Of a stretch of DNA of 10,277 nt, positions 1 through 9,164 are shown piece after piece. Position 1 is the stretch's first letter. Each line of letters begins with the position of its first letter. The notes beneath the pieces are model-generated. The model was given only the letters and a program-made list of their open reading frames with translations. It had not been told where the DNA came from and ran no database searches. A program made the position numbers and the translations under genes. Source of the DNA: Bryobacterales bacterium (GTDB lineage: Bacteria > Acidobacteriota > Terriglobia > Bryobacterales > Bryobacteraceae); contig JAEUQE010000276.1 in the NCBI GenBank assembly GCA_016789785.1, forward strand, positions 1 through 10,277. The letters run 5' to 3'.

Positions 1-2280
<2,280 letters not shown>

Positions 2281-2284
<4 letters not shown>

Positions 2285-3429
2285 TCCTTCGCCTCCACTC
2301 GCGCGCCGTCTTCCAGGCCCGCGGGCACCGGATGGATTACCGGCTCATTCGCGTTCAAACCCGACAGCACGCGCACCTGCTCTCCGCGAACTTCACCGGT
2401 TGTCACCAGCCGGCTCCGGGCCACGCCCTGATCCACCACGAACACGGTCTCAATCGACCCCTGCCTTCGCACTGCGCCCACAGGCACGCTGATCGCAGTC
2501 CCGGTTTCACCAGGAAACTTCGCGCGCCCCGACATACCGGTACGCAATCCCGACATCGGTGGCAGGTTGATCTTCACTGTCACCGCGCGCGACGCCGCAT
2601 CCACCGCCGGCACAATCTCGCCGATGGTTGCGTCGAGCGTGCGGTCGAGCGCCTCAATCGAAACACGCACCGGCTGCCCGCGCTTCAACTTCGGAAGCAT
2701 CGACTCTTCCACCGGCACTTCCAGCCGGTAGGCGCCGGCCTGCTCAATCATCAGCAGCGGCGTGCCCGGAGTCACCAGATTGCCAGGCTCCACTTTGCGC
2801 TCCGTCACCACACCCGCGAACGGCGCGGTGATGGTCGTGTACGCCCGCAGGATGTTCGCCGATTGAATTGCTTCCGAAGCCGAATCGAGCTTCGCACTCA
2901 ACTGACTCTTGCGCGACGCGGTCATGTCGTAGCTCGCCTGCGCCAACCGCAGCTTCGCCTGGGCTTCATCGAACTCCTGATTCGAAATCGACTTCTTGTC
3001 GAACAGGTCCTTCATGCGGCGGAATGTCACTTGCGCGAGTTCCAACTGCGCCTTCGCGGCGGTGATCGCGCTGTCCATCTCCGCTTCGGTGCTCTGCGCC
3101 TCGCGCCGCGCTGCCTCGGCCTGCCGCACCGCGCTGTCGAAGTCCTTCGAATCCAGGGTAATCAGCGTTTGCCCCGCGGAGAACGTATCGCCGGTGTTGA
3201 CGCGGATCTCGCGCACATAGGCCATCAGCTTTGCAGCGATCATGCTGGTGGTGCGTGCCTGCACGGTCCCCACCACTTCGCGTTCCACAGGCCATGGCGA
3301 GGACGCCGCCGGTATCTGATTGACGCGCACCGCCGGCGCCGTCGATACTGCCTTCTTTTGGGGCTCCGGCGCACTTCCGCAACTCGCCAGCGCCATCAGC
3401 CCCGCTCCGAAAATGAGCATCTTCCTCAA
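2281..3429 (-). CDS. RND efflux periplasmic adaptor (HlyD/AcrA-type membrane fusion lipoprotein)
   Basis: Bridges the RND permease and the outer-membrane channel in the periplasm. 382 residues, usual for the family. The N-terminus is a lipoprotein signal with lipobox L14-A-S-C17; Gly, not Asp, at +2 fits outer-membrane sorting by the E. coli rule. Two lipoyl half-motifs (about 55-95, and 191-232 with the typical TAPFAGVV) flank an Ala/Glu/Lys-rich alpha-hairpin (about 97-190). At the hairpin tip R138-x3-L142-x6-S149 matches the RxxxLxxxxxxS TolC-docking motif known from AcrA/MacA-type adaptors. A beta-barrel and membrane-proximal domain follow. The start is TTG: its GGAGG at 3437-3441 sits 7 bases upstream and it overlaps the preceding stop as TTGA. 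The alternative ATG at 3420 would leave the Shine-Dalgarno 16 bases away and shorten the signal by three residues. Confidence 0.95.
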
Positions 3430-4757
3430 CGCAACACCTCCGAATCCGGCGTCAACTCACCCGCCGCAAGCGCCACCATCGCCGCAGCCACGCGCTGATC
3501 ATGTACCGCCATCAGCCTCCGCAACTGCGCTTCGTTCTTCGCGGTCTCCGTGCGCAGCAGATCCGTCACCGTCGCCAGACCCGCTTCATAGCGATTTCGC
3601 GTGATGCGCAGACTCTCTTCTGCCTGTGCCACCGCCGCCTCCGCCGTCACAATCCGTTCGGCCGCGGCAGTCCACTCCGCATGGGCTTTTCGCACTTGCA
3701 GCTTCAGCGCCGAGCCCACTTGCTTCTGCTGAGCTTCGTAGCTGCGCGCCATCGATTGCGCCTCGCGGATCTTCGACCGGTCCGCGTATCCGTTGAACAG
3801 GTTCCATCGCAGGCTCACTCCGGCAAACCAATTGCCGCCCGCCTGCGTGACGAACCGTCCGCGATCCGCTTCCAACACGCCGCGTGCCGAGATCTGCGGC
3901 AGCAGAGCCAACTTCGCGAGTTCCGATTGCTTCTGGGCAGCCTCCAGTCCGAGCGAGGCCTGCTTTGCATCGGGCCGTTCGGCAATGGCGCGCTTTTCCA
4001 AATCCTCCAATGCCGCGGGCAGCGCGGTGACCGGCGTCAGCTTCGTCGTCAGTTGACGATCCGTATCGAGCGGCGCGCCCAGCGCATCGTTCAACGCAGC
4101 CAGCGCGATCTGCACATCGCTCCGCCGTGCGATCTCGTTCTCCTTCACCGCCGCCAGATGCACCTTGATCGACAGCACATCGGCATCGGTGCTCATGCCA
4201 GCCGCGCGAACATCCTCCGCGCGCTTCAGATCGGCGGCCGCGCTTGCCACAGCTTCCCGCGCCATCTGCAACGCCTGCTCCGCGAGAAGTACGCCAAGGT
4301 AAACTCGCGCCGCACCAGCCGCCAAATTCATCTCAAGCAGCCGCCGCTCCTCACTGGTCAACCGGCGCTGCAACTCCGCAAGCTGCGTTTGCCGCCGCGT
4401 CATCCCGAAGTCATAGAGCGTCTGATCCACCGAGAGCACCGACTGGAAATTCTGCACGGACGCCGGATTGTTCAGTGGTCCGATGCGAAAGTTCTCTTCG
4501 AGAAAACGGCGTTGGGTGAGCAGAGTGCTGAACACGAACACAGGATTGTTGCTGCGCTGGTACGACTCCTGATAGTTCAACTTCGGCAGCATTCCGCTAC
4601 GTGCCTGCTCAATGCGATGCACCGCCGCATCCAACCGCGCCGAAGCCGCCTGTATCGAGGGGTGCGATGTCTGCGCCGTCCTCACTGCTTCGGCAAGCGT
4701 GATTGGCTGCTGCGCACCCAGCAGGAACGGCAGCAAACCTGCCCCAAGCCATTTCAT
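3426..4757 (-). CDS. TolC-family outer-membrane efflux channel (OEP)
   Basis: Outer-membrane duct of the tripartite pump. From ATG at 4757 the protein is 443 residues with a short signal peptide (MKWLGAGLLPFLLGA, then QQ). Two OEP repeats follow: the first begins ITLAEAVRTAQTSHPSIQAA, the second near residue 230. Both are long Ala/Glu/Gln/Arg-rich helices, and the second repeat contains the family-like TRNRYEAGLATVTDLL near the C-terminus. The open frame continues upstream to 5000, but that extension runs through the DUF2892 gene and puts the signal peptide internally. The ATG at 4757 overlaps the DUF2892 stop as ATGA, supporting it as the real start. No strong Shine-Dalgarno precedes it, so translation probably depends on coupling to the gene before. 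Partners are the adaptor and permease encoded immediately downstream. Confidence 0.94.
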   Translation of the reverse strand: MKWLGAGLLPFLLGAQQPITLAEAVRTAQTSHPSIQAASARLDAAVHRIEQARSGMLPKLNYQESYQRSNNPVFVFSTLLTQRRFLEENFRIGPLNNPASVQNFQSVLSVDQTLYDFGMTRRQTQLAELQRRLTSEERRLLEMNLAAGAARVYLGVLLAEQALQMAREAVASAAADLKRAEDVRAAGMSTDADVLSIKVHLAAVKENEIARRSDVQIALAALNDALGAPLDTDRQLTTKLTPVTALPAALEDLEKRAIAERPDAKQASLGLEAAQKQSELAKLALLPQISARGVLEADRGRFVTQAGGNWFAGVSLRWNLFNGYADRSKIREAQSMARSYEAQQKQVGSALKLQVRKAHAEWTAAAERIVTAEAAVAQAEESLRITRNRYEAGLATVTDLLRTETAKNEAQLRRLMAVHDQRVAAAMVALAAGELTPDSEVLR

Positions 4758-4942
4758 GCGCGTACGCCCAGCTTTCTCAGAAAGGTCATCATCGGGCACC
4801 AGTTCGTGAATGCTGACTGGAACAGGTTCAGCCCCACGAAGGCCGTGAACAGAAACCAGCCTGGGTGCACCCAGTAGCCCAGCGCCACGCTGAGCATCAC
4901 GAATGCGCCGGCAATCAGTCGCAAAAAACGCTCTACGTTCAT
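4754..4942 (-). CDS. small DUF2892-family (YgaP-type) inner-membrane protein
   Basis: 62 residues, beginning MNVERFLRLIAGAFVMLS. Two hydrophobic helices (about 7-23 and 26-44) with a short WVHPGW turn between them are followed by a conserved-looking NWCPMMTFLRKLGV tail. This matches the DUF2892 fold seen alone or fused to a rhodanese domain (YgaP), where it forms a membrane hairpin; the Cys-Pro and the Leu-Gly tail are family hallmarks. The exact biochemical role of the family is not settled. The frame opens upstream to 5002, but ATG 4942 is preferred: GAGGAG (4952-4957) lies 9 bases upstream and the first helix then sits at the N-terminus. It is the first gene of the efflux operon, and its ATGA stop/start overlap suggests it is co-translated with the TolC channel. 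The single Cys could be redox- or sulfur-related, which is speculation. Confidence 0.88.
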   Translation of the reverse strand: MNVERFLRLIAGAFVMLSVALGYWVHPGWFLFTAFVGLNLFQSAFTNWCPMMTFLRKLGVRA

Positions 4943-5032
4943 CAGAGTAAGCTCCTCGCTTTCGGAGATGCATTCCACCGCCGAAAGTGACACCGCACAC
5001 ACATGCCGCGGTTATCTATCATGGGAGTGCAC
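4943..5032. promoter_or_regulatory. divergent control region between the efflux operon and the sigma/anti-sigma operon
   Basis: The 90 bases between the two chosen start codons must hold promoters for both directions unless they lie inside coding sequence. On the plus strand, GTGACA at 4987-4992 matches five of six positions of a -35 TTGACA, but the base run 17 downstream (GGTTAT) is a poor -10. No convincing ECF-type GGAAC/-10 pair was seen on either strand. The clearest structure is the inverted repeat at 4959-4987, listed separately. Confidence 0.5.
4959..4987. repeat. 7-base inverted repeat CTTTCGG-N15-CCGAAAG, candidate operator or leader hairpin
   Basis: Arms at 4959-4965 and 4981-4987 are perfect complements with centres 22 bases apart, about two helical turns, as expected for a dimeric DNA-binding protein. 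On the minus strand the second arm ends one base before the GAGGAG ribosome-binding site of the DUF2892 gene, so a transcript hairpin (7 pairs, 15-base loop) could also influence initiation at the head of the efflux operon. No DNA-binding repressor is encoded in the window, so the ligand protein, if any, is unknown. Confidence 0.45.
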
Positions 5033-5644
5033 ATGCAACCACCGCCGGAAGAGGTTATCCTGGCCCGCCGCCTCATGGCCGGGGACCTTACAGCATTCGA
5101 CCGCTTTGTCGGGATCTTTCAGCAGAAGCTGTTCCAGTACGTCTATATGACCTGCGGCCAGCGCGAAGATGCTGAAGAAGTGGCCCAGGAAACGCTGCTC
5201 AAAGTCTTCCAGAGCTTCGATCAGTTGCGCGAGCCGGAACGCATCAAGCCCTGGGTCTTCACCATTGCCAGAAATGTCTGTTACATGAAGCGCCGGAAAA
5301 GCATCTTCGCTCCTGAGGAAGAGATTTCGCTCGATGCGTTGATGCCCGAGTTCCGGCAGACTGGCGAAGGGCGGCGCCTTGAGATCGCCGACTGGTCGCA
5401 CCTGCCGGAAGACGAAGCCATGCAACGGGAAGTCCGCGAGATCGTCGACCAGGCGATTCGCGAACTGCCGGAGATGTACCGGAGTACGCTGTTGTTGCGT
5501 GACATTGAGGAGTTGACCACGGAGGAGACGGCGGAGGTGCTCGGTGTGAGCGTGGATGTCGTCAAGACGCGCCTCCATCGCGCCCGCCTCATGGTACGCA
5601 ATAAGCTGGACAGACATCTGCTCGAATCGGTAGGTGCGCGATGA
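5033..5644 (+). CDS. ECF-type RNA polymerase sigma-70 family sigma factor
   Basis: Redirects RNA polymerase to a specific promoter set. With the ATG at 5033 it is 203 residues. Region 2 spans about 14-90 (LTAFDRFVGIFQQ, then EDAEEVAQETLLKVFQSFDQ, then the melting segment IKPWVFTIARNVCYMKRRK). A 40-residue acidic linker follows, then region 4 at about 131-193 (AIRELPEMYRSTLLLRDIEE and helix-turn-helix TEETAEVLGVSVDVVKTRLHRAR). No regions 1.1 or 3, as expected for ECF. Start choice: ATG 5033 has GGGAG at 5023-5027, 5 bases upstream; in-frame ATGs at 5003 and 5021 lack a Shine-Dalgarno and would add 10 or 4 residues. The stop overlaps the anti-sigma start as ATGA. Divergent from the efflux operon, which makes that operon the obvious target candidate; not proven. 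Confidence 0.94.
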   Translation: MQPPPEEVILARRLMAGDLTAFDRFVGIFQQKLFQYVYMTCGQREDAEEVAQETLLKVFQSFDQLREPERIKPWVFTIARNVCYMKRRKSIFAPEEEISLDALMPEFRQTGEGRRLEIADWSHLPEDEAMQREVREIVDQAIRELPEMYRSTLLLRDIEELTTEETAEVLGVSVDVVKTRLHRARLMVRNKLDRHLLESVGAR

Positions 5645-5898
5645 CGAATACCGCAAGGATGAGTTGCAAGGAGATCTTCGAGATGCTGTCTCAGTATCTC
5701 GACCGTGAGCTTCCCGCGGAAGTGTGTGATTGCATGGAGACGCACATTGAGGCTTGTCCACCGTGCGTCGAATTCGTCCAAACGCTCGAAAAGACCGTTC
5801 GGATCTGCCGCACCATGCAAGCCCAACGGAAGCCTGCCGCCATTCCGCCTGAACTACGCGAGGAGTTGCTGGCCGCCTATCAGCGCAGCGTTCGGTGA
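5641..5898 (+). CDS. soluble zinc-binding anti-sigma factor (ZAS type, RsrA-like spacing)
   Basis: 85 residues, predicted to bind and inactivate the sigma factor encoded just upstream. The N-terminal helix MSCKEIFEMLSQYLDREL and the HIEACPPC segment form the ZAS zinc site: C9, H35, C39 and C42, spaced C-x25-H-x3-C-x2-C. That spacing equals C11/H37/C41/C44 of Streptomyces RsrA, where zinc loss and disulfide formation release the sigma factor. C29, C31 and C56 are additional cysteines. The tail (about 43-85, ending in a basic ELLAAYQRSVR) has no transmembrane segment, so the protein is cytoplasmic and should sense an internal signal rather than an envelope one. Whether it is redox-active is inference; many ZAS proteins bind zinc without sensing thiol oxidation. 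Translation is coupled to the sigma gene by ATGA, helped by AGGTG 4 bases upstream. Confidence 0.91.
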   Translation: MTNTARMSCKEIFEMLSQYLDRELPAEVCDCMETHIEACPPCVEFVQTLEKTVRICRTMQAQRKPAAIPPELREELLAAYQRSVR

Positions 5899-6003
5899 GC
5901 GGCGCTAACCTCTTCGGCGCCTGGCATCGACCGTAATGCCCACCGCGTAGTGCGACTCACCGACGGCCCTGCGAATGCCTCGGTCGGCGCGCCGGCACAC
6001 GCC

Positions 6004-6059
6004 GATCGCCGCCAATCATGCAGCCTCGATACAATCGGGAACCATGGATCGCCGCCAAT
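6004..6059. repeat. 13-base direct repeat flanking the sulfatase start
   Basis: GATCGCCGCCAAT occurs at 6004-6016 and again at 6047-6059, 43 bases apart (about four helical turns). The first copy is upstream of the putative -10 element; the second encodes residues 2-5 of the sulfatase (DRRQ) and part of residue 6. The match is exact, and such a long one is unlikely by chance in so short a region. It may be a remnant of a local duplication or a paired protein-binding site. Confidence 0.5.
6030..6035 (+). promoter_or_regulatory. possible -10 element (TACAAT) of the sulfatase gene
   Basis: TACAAT matches five of six positions of the sigma-70 -10 consensus and ends 8 bases before the sulfatase ATG. 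If used, transcription would begin within a few bases of the start codon, giving a leaderless or almost leaderless mRNA. No TTGACA-like -35 is present 16-18 bases upstream, so this is a weak call. It agrees with the absence of a good Shine-Dalgarno; only GGGA at 6037-6040 is present, 3 bases from the ATG. Confidence 0.35.
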
Positions 6060-7504
6060 TCCTCGCGCTGACATCGCAGGCGCCCGCGCTTCTTCGAGCT
6101 CAGTCTCAGCGCCCCAACGTACTCATGATCGCCGTCGACGATTGGAACGATTGGATCGCGACGCTGGGCGGCCATCCGCAGGTGAAGACACCGAATGTCG
6201 ATCGCCTGGCGGCGCGCGGGCTTCTGTTCACGGACGCTCACACCGCAAGTCCGCTCTGCAATCCTTCGCGATCCGCGCTCATGACGGGGCGCCGTCCCAC
6301 CACCTCCGGTGTGTACGATAACGATCAGCCCTGGCGTGCCGCGATGCCGAATGTCATCACGCTGCCTCAGCACTTCCGCGCCAATGGCTACGCGGCCTAC
6401 GGTGCGGGCAAGCTGTTCCATCACGGCCGGGGCTACAACGATCCGCGCTGTTGGGATGAGTATTTCCACTGGAATCCAAAGGCACGCGCCAACGGCATGA
6501 CCGATGGCTACAGCTTCCCTCCCGATCCTGAACCCGCGCGTCCCGTCACGCCGATGCCTTCGGTAAGCTGGCGCAACTTCGATTGGGCGCCGCTTGAAGC
6601 TGCGGACGATGAGATGCCCGACTACAAGGTCGCATCCTGGACCGCATCCATGCTGGCGCGCAAACACACGAAGCCCTTCTTTCTTGCGGCAGGCATGTTC
6701 CGCCCGCACATCCCATGGTTCGTGCCGCGCAAATACTTCGACATGTATCCGCTGGATGAGATCGTGGTCCCGCAAGTGAAGGAAGATGATCTCGCCGACC
6801 TTCCTCCCGCCGCCCGCCAGATCGCGTTGAACGAGCATTCGCGCCACGATCTGCTGGTCAGCACCGGCAATTGGAAGAAGGCAGTGCAGGCTTACCTTGC
6901 TTGCATCACATTCTCCGACGCAATGATCGGCCGCATGCTGGATGCGCTGGATCAAAGCGCCTACCGCGACAACACGGTCATCTGCTTCTGGTCCGATCAC
7001 GGCTATCATCTCGGCGAGAAGTGGCACTGGCACAAGCAGGCGTTATGGCAACGGGCGACACATGTGCCGTTGATCTTCCATGTGCCGGGGCTTACGAAAG
7101 CCAACACACGTTGCCACCGGCCCGTGGATCTGGCAAACGTGTATCCCACGCTTGCCGATGCCGCTGGATTGCCCGTGCCCGCCGGTGTCGACGGCGTGAG
7201 TCTGCGGCCTCTACTCGCGGACCCGTCCGCCAACTGGCAGCGGCCCGCCATCAGCACCTACCTGCACGGCAACAACTGTGTATTCACGGAACGCTGGCAC
7301 TACATCCGGTATCACGATGGCTCCGAGGAGCTTTACGATCGCCGCCAGGATCCCGCGGAGTGGATCAATCTCGCGACGCAGACATCCACACAACCACTGC
7401 GCAAAGAACTCGCCGCAATGCTGCCCCGGGATGCTCCGAATTCTCCTCGGGCAAACACGCTCAGCTTCGATCCGGCGACTGTGACGTGGCGGCCGAAGGC
7501 ATAG
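6044..7504 (+). CDS. secreted sulfatase, iduronate-2-sulfatase-like
   Basis: Hydrolyses sulfate esters, probably on a sulfated sugar or uronic acid. 486 residues, typical for the family. The N-terminus MDRRQFLALTSQAPALLRA resembles a short Tat signal (RRQFL) with likely cleavage before Gln20. Sulfatase core: metal ligands D32-D33 in VDDWND; formylglycine site C72-N-P-S-R76, a Cys-type sulfatase needing oxidation to formylglycine; GRRPTTSGVYD; K123 and H126 in GKLFHHG; H222 in RPHIPW; D318-H319 in WSDHG; and K326 near HLGEKWHWHK. The GRRP, GK-x-F-H and PHIP blocks follow human iduronate-2-sulfatase, pointing to an S1_7-like subfamily. The frame opens upstream to 5975, but ATG 6044 places the signal peptide at the start. 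No maturase or other sulfatase is nearby; the gene appears monocistronic. Substrate identity is inference. Confidence 0.95.
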   Translation: MDRRQFLALTSQAPALLRAQSQRPNVLMIAVDDWNDWIATLGGHPQVKTPNVDRLAARGLLFTDAHTASPLCNPSRSALMTGRRPTTSGVYDNDQPWRAAMPNVITLPQHFRANGYAAYGAGKLFHHGRGYNDPRCWDEYFHWNPKARANGMTDGYSFPPDPEPARPVTPMPSVSWRNFDWAPLEAADDEMPDYKVASWTASMLARKHTKPFFLAAGMFRPHIPWFVPRKYFDMYPLDEIVVPQVKEDDLADLPPAARQIALNEHSRHDLLVSTGNWKKAVQAYLACITFSDAMIGRMLDALDQSAYRDNTVICFWSDHGYHLGEKWHWHKQALWQRATHVPLIFHVPGLTKANTRCHRPVDLANVYPTLADAAGLPVPAGVDGVSLRPLLADPSANWQRPAISTYLHGNNCVFTERWHYIRYHDGSEELYDRRQDPAEWINLATQTSTQPLRKELAAMLPRDAPNSPRANTLSFDPATVTWRPKA

Positions 7505-7522
7505 CGCAAGACGGCCCACACC

Positions 7523-9019
7523 TCACCACGAATAGTGCACCGTGTAGGTGAGCACCTGCTCCTGATCCGGCGCGAGCTTTACCAAAAACTCCGCGGTGCG
7601 GCTATCCATCTTGCGATGCGCCAGGCTCTCAGCGGAGACGCGCCAGTTCGTCCAGCGGTACATGCGTTCGACCACGCGGACCTCGACGGTCTCCTTCTTG
7701 CGGTTGCGCAAACGGATCTCAAAGGATTCATCGATCCAACGGCCCTGATGGTCCGTGACGAAGTTGGTGCGCTTGCGCTCGCCCACAATGTCGAACGCGT
7801 CGCCGGTGTAGACACGGACCGTCTCATTGCGCGGCGTATGGTCGATGTTGTTTTCGCCGGTGAACTCGAGTGCCCCACCCTGATCGCGGCGGTAGAACCG
7901 CAAACGGCCTTTGGGTAACGCCACACCCAAACCGTTGGCCTCTGTATTCTCAAACTCGCGCATCACCCACACCTTCGGGTTCGACTGAGTGCCGTATTCC
8001 GGCTGACCACGAATCGTCATGGCGTCCCATCCCTGATAGCGCATCGAGTCAATCTTGGCGCCATCGTAGACGTAGAGACGGCGAGAGTCGACCGAAGCCG
8101 CGCGCAAAAACTCCACCTGCTTCGTCTCGCGATCGTGAAGTGTGGTTGGAAGGGGAAGGGTGTAGAGGTGGTATTCATCGAAGCTGCGCTCGTTCAGACG
8201 CAGAGCGTTGATAGACATCTGATAACTAACGGAGGAATCCTTCATCACTGCACCCTCAACGCCTTGCAGAATCTTACTCACATCCCCCGCCACCAACTTG
8301 ATGCGCGCGCCTGGAAAGTCCTTCCCGCTCTGGTTGTCCATGGTCACCCAGCCCACCATTTCCAAGCGATCGCCCGTCTCACCAGCCACCATGTTGTAAT
8401 CCGCTTTCCAACTCATCCCGCCTGTCACATAGCTCAACTCCGCATTCACCTTCGCGGCGGTATCCGCATGAATCCGCCAATCGAGCAACGGCTTCAAGAT
8501 CGCATCCGAGGTCAAAGCGGGAAACACGGGCTTGCCTGGAAGTCCAAACATCAGCCTGCCTCCCGTCTCAATGATCGGCTGCGAGTTGCCGCTGGAGCCG
8601 TAAGCCAGTTGGGTGCGGGCGTAGTTCTGCCCATACTGCTGCATGCCACGGGCATGCGGGACATAGCCGCTGCGAATCACTTTTCCGCGCACCGTACGCC
8701 GCTCGCCGGCTTGATTCACGATCTCGAAATCAAGTTCCTTGCCTTCAAAAAGGTTCAGCAGCAGGCCCTCGGAAATGGGCTCGGCGCGATAGTTCTGCTC
8801 CAGAATGCGCAGGGCGATCTTCCCGGCGGGATCACGGAGCATCACCGAATCCGGCTCCAGATGAAAGGTGGCGTTGGTGAACTGGATCGTGTTCGTGCCC
8901 TGCTTCAATTCGAGTGGAATCGTTTCCCGCACCACGGCGAAACGCTGGTTGTAAATCGTAAGGCTCGGCTGTGCGAACAGACTCTGGATGCCAAGCACGG
9001 CAATGGCGGCAAGTTTCAT
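7523..9019 (-). CDS. secreted DUF4139 domain-containing protein
   Basis: 498 residues from ATG 9019. It begins with a short signal peptide (MKLAAIAVLGIQSLFA, then QP), giving a periplasmic or surface protein without other membrane segments. Residues 17-120 look like a beta-rich N-terminal domain (LTIYNQRFAVVRETIPLEL). From about 195 to the end it matches DUF4139, with the characteristic SYVTGGMSWKADYNMV, GWVTMDNQSGKDFPGARIKL and VAGDV blocks, and a C-terminus rich in short beta strands ending LTYTVHYSW. A Gln/Tyr/Gly-rich stretch at about 125-147 may be a linker. No enzymatic residues are recognisable and the family's function is unknown. The upstream extension to 9172 is rejected because it would bury the signal peptide and overlap the divergent receptor gene. 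No strong Shine-Dalgarno is seen. It converges on the sulfatase with 18 bases between stops and diverges from the TonB receptor. Confidence 0.88.
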   Translation of the reverse strand: MKLAAIAVLGIQSLFAQPSLTIYNQRFAVVRETIPLELKQGTNTIQFTNATFHLEPDSVMLRDPAGKIALRILEQNYRAEPISEGLLLNLFEGKELDFEIVNQAGERRTVRGKVIRSGYVPHARGMQQYGQNYARTQLAYGSSGNSQPIIETGGRLMFGLPGKPVFPALTSDAILKPLLDWRIHADTAAKVNAELSYVTGGMSWKADYNMVAGETGDRLEMVGWVTMDNQSGKDFPGARIKLVAGDVSKILQGVEGAVMKDSSVSYQMSINALRLNERSFDEYHLYTLPLPTTLHDRETKQVEFLRAASVDSRRLYVYDGAKIDSMRYQGWDAMTIRGQPEYGTQSNPKVWVMREFENTEANGLGVALPKGRLRFYRRDQGGALEFTGENNIDHTPRNETVRVYTGDAFDIVGERKRTNFVTDHQGRWIDESFEIRLRNRKKETVEVRVVERMYRWTNWRVSAESLAHRKMDSRTAEFLVKLAPDQEQVLTYTVHYSW

Positions 9020-9164
9020 GAATTGAGAGTACCTTCGCTCTTGTAGTGCTTTGACGCGCGAGACCCTTTCACGGTTAAGGGAATTTTTCGGCCGGTTCCC
9101 CTCGGCACCGGATCCGGCGGAACACACTCTCCGCTGTGATATGGTGTCGCACGAGAGGACTTCC
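9020..9164. other. divergent intergenic region between DUF4139 and TonB-receptor genes
   Basis: 145 bases separating two start codons pointing outward. On the plus strand TGTGATATGG at 9135-9144 resembles an extended -10, but no -35 accompanies it at normal spacing. Short inverted matches are present (CCCTT/AAGGG at 9064-9068 and 9077-9081; GGGAA/TTCCC at 9079-9083 and 9096-9100) and are too short to interpret. Nothing here looks like a gene. Confidence 0.4.

Noticed and set aside
4943..5032. ECF-type promoter (GGAAC -35 with a CGT/GTC -10) for autoregulation
   Set aside because: The minus strand has GGAAT within the region but no matching -10 at 16-17 bases, and nothing better was found on the plus strand.
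5012..5761. 249-residue minus-strand open frame
   Set aside because: Complement of the sigma and anti-sigma genes, which have clear motifs and an ATGA coupling; the antisense product is not protein-like.
5901..5921. Terminator after the anti-sigma gene (GGCGC-N11-GCGCC)
   Set aside because: Only five pairs with an 11-base loop and no following T-run, so not convincing as an intrinsic terminator.
5985..5994. 10-base palindrome CGGCGCGCCG
   Set aside because: Perfect, but built only of G and C, expected fairly often in DNA this GC-rich, and not paired with another site.
5957..7033. 358-residue minus-strand open frame
   Set aside because: Lies opposite the sulfatase, whose catalytic motifs are all intact; the antisense translation shows no domain.
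7505..7522. Bidirectional terminator between convergent sulfatase and DUF4139 genes
   Set aside because: Only 18 bases are available and no stem or T-tract is visible.
8135..9046. 303-residue plus-strand open frame
   Set aside because: Complement of the DUF4139 gene; His/Arg-rich and without a family match.
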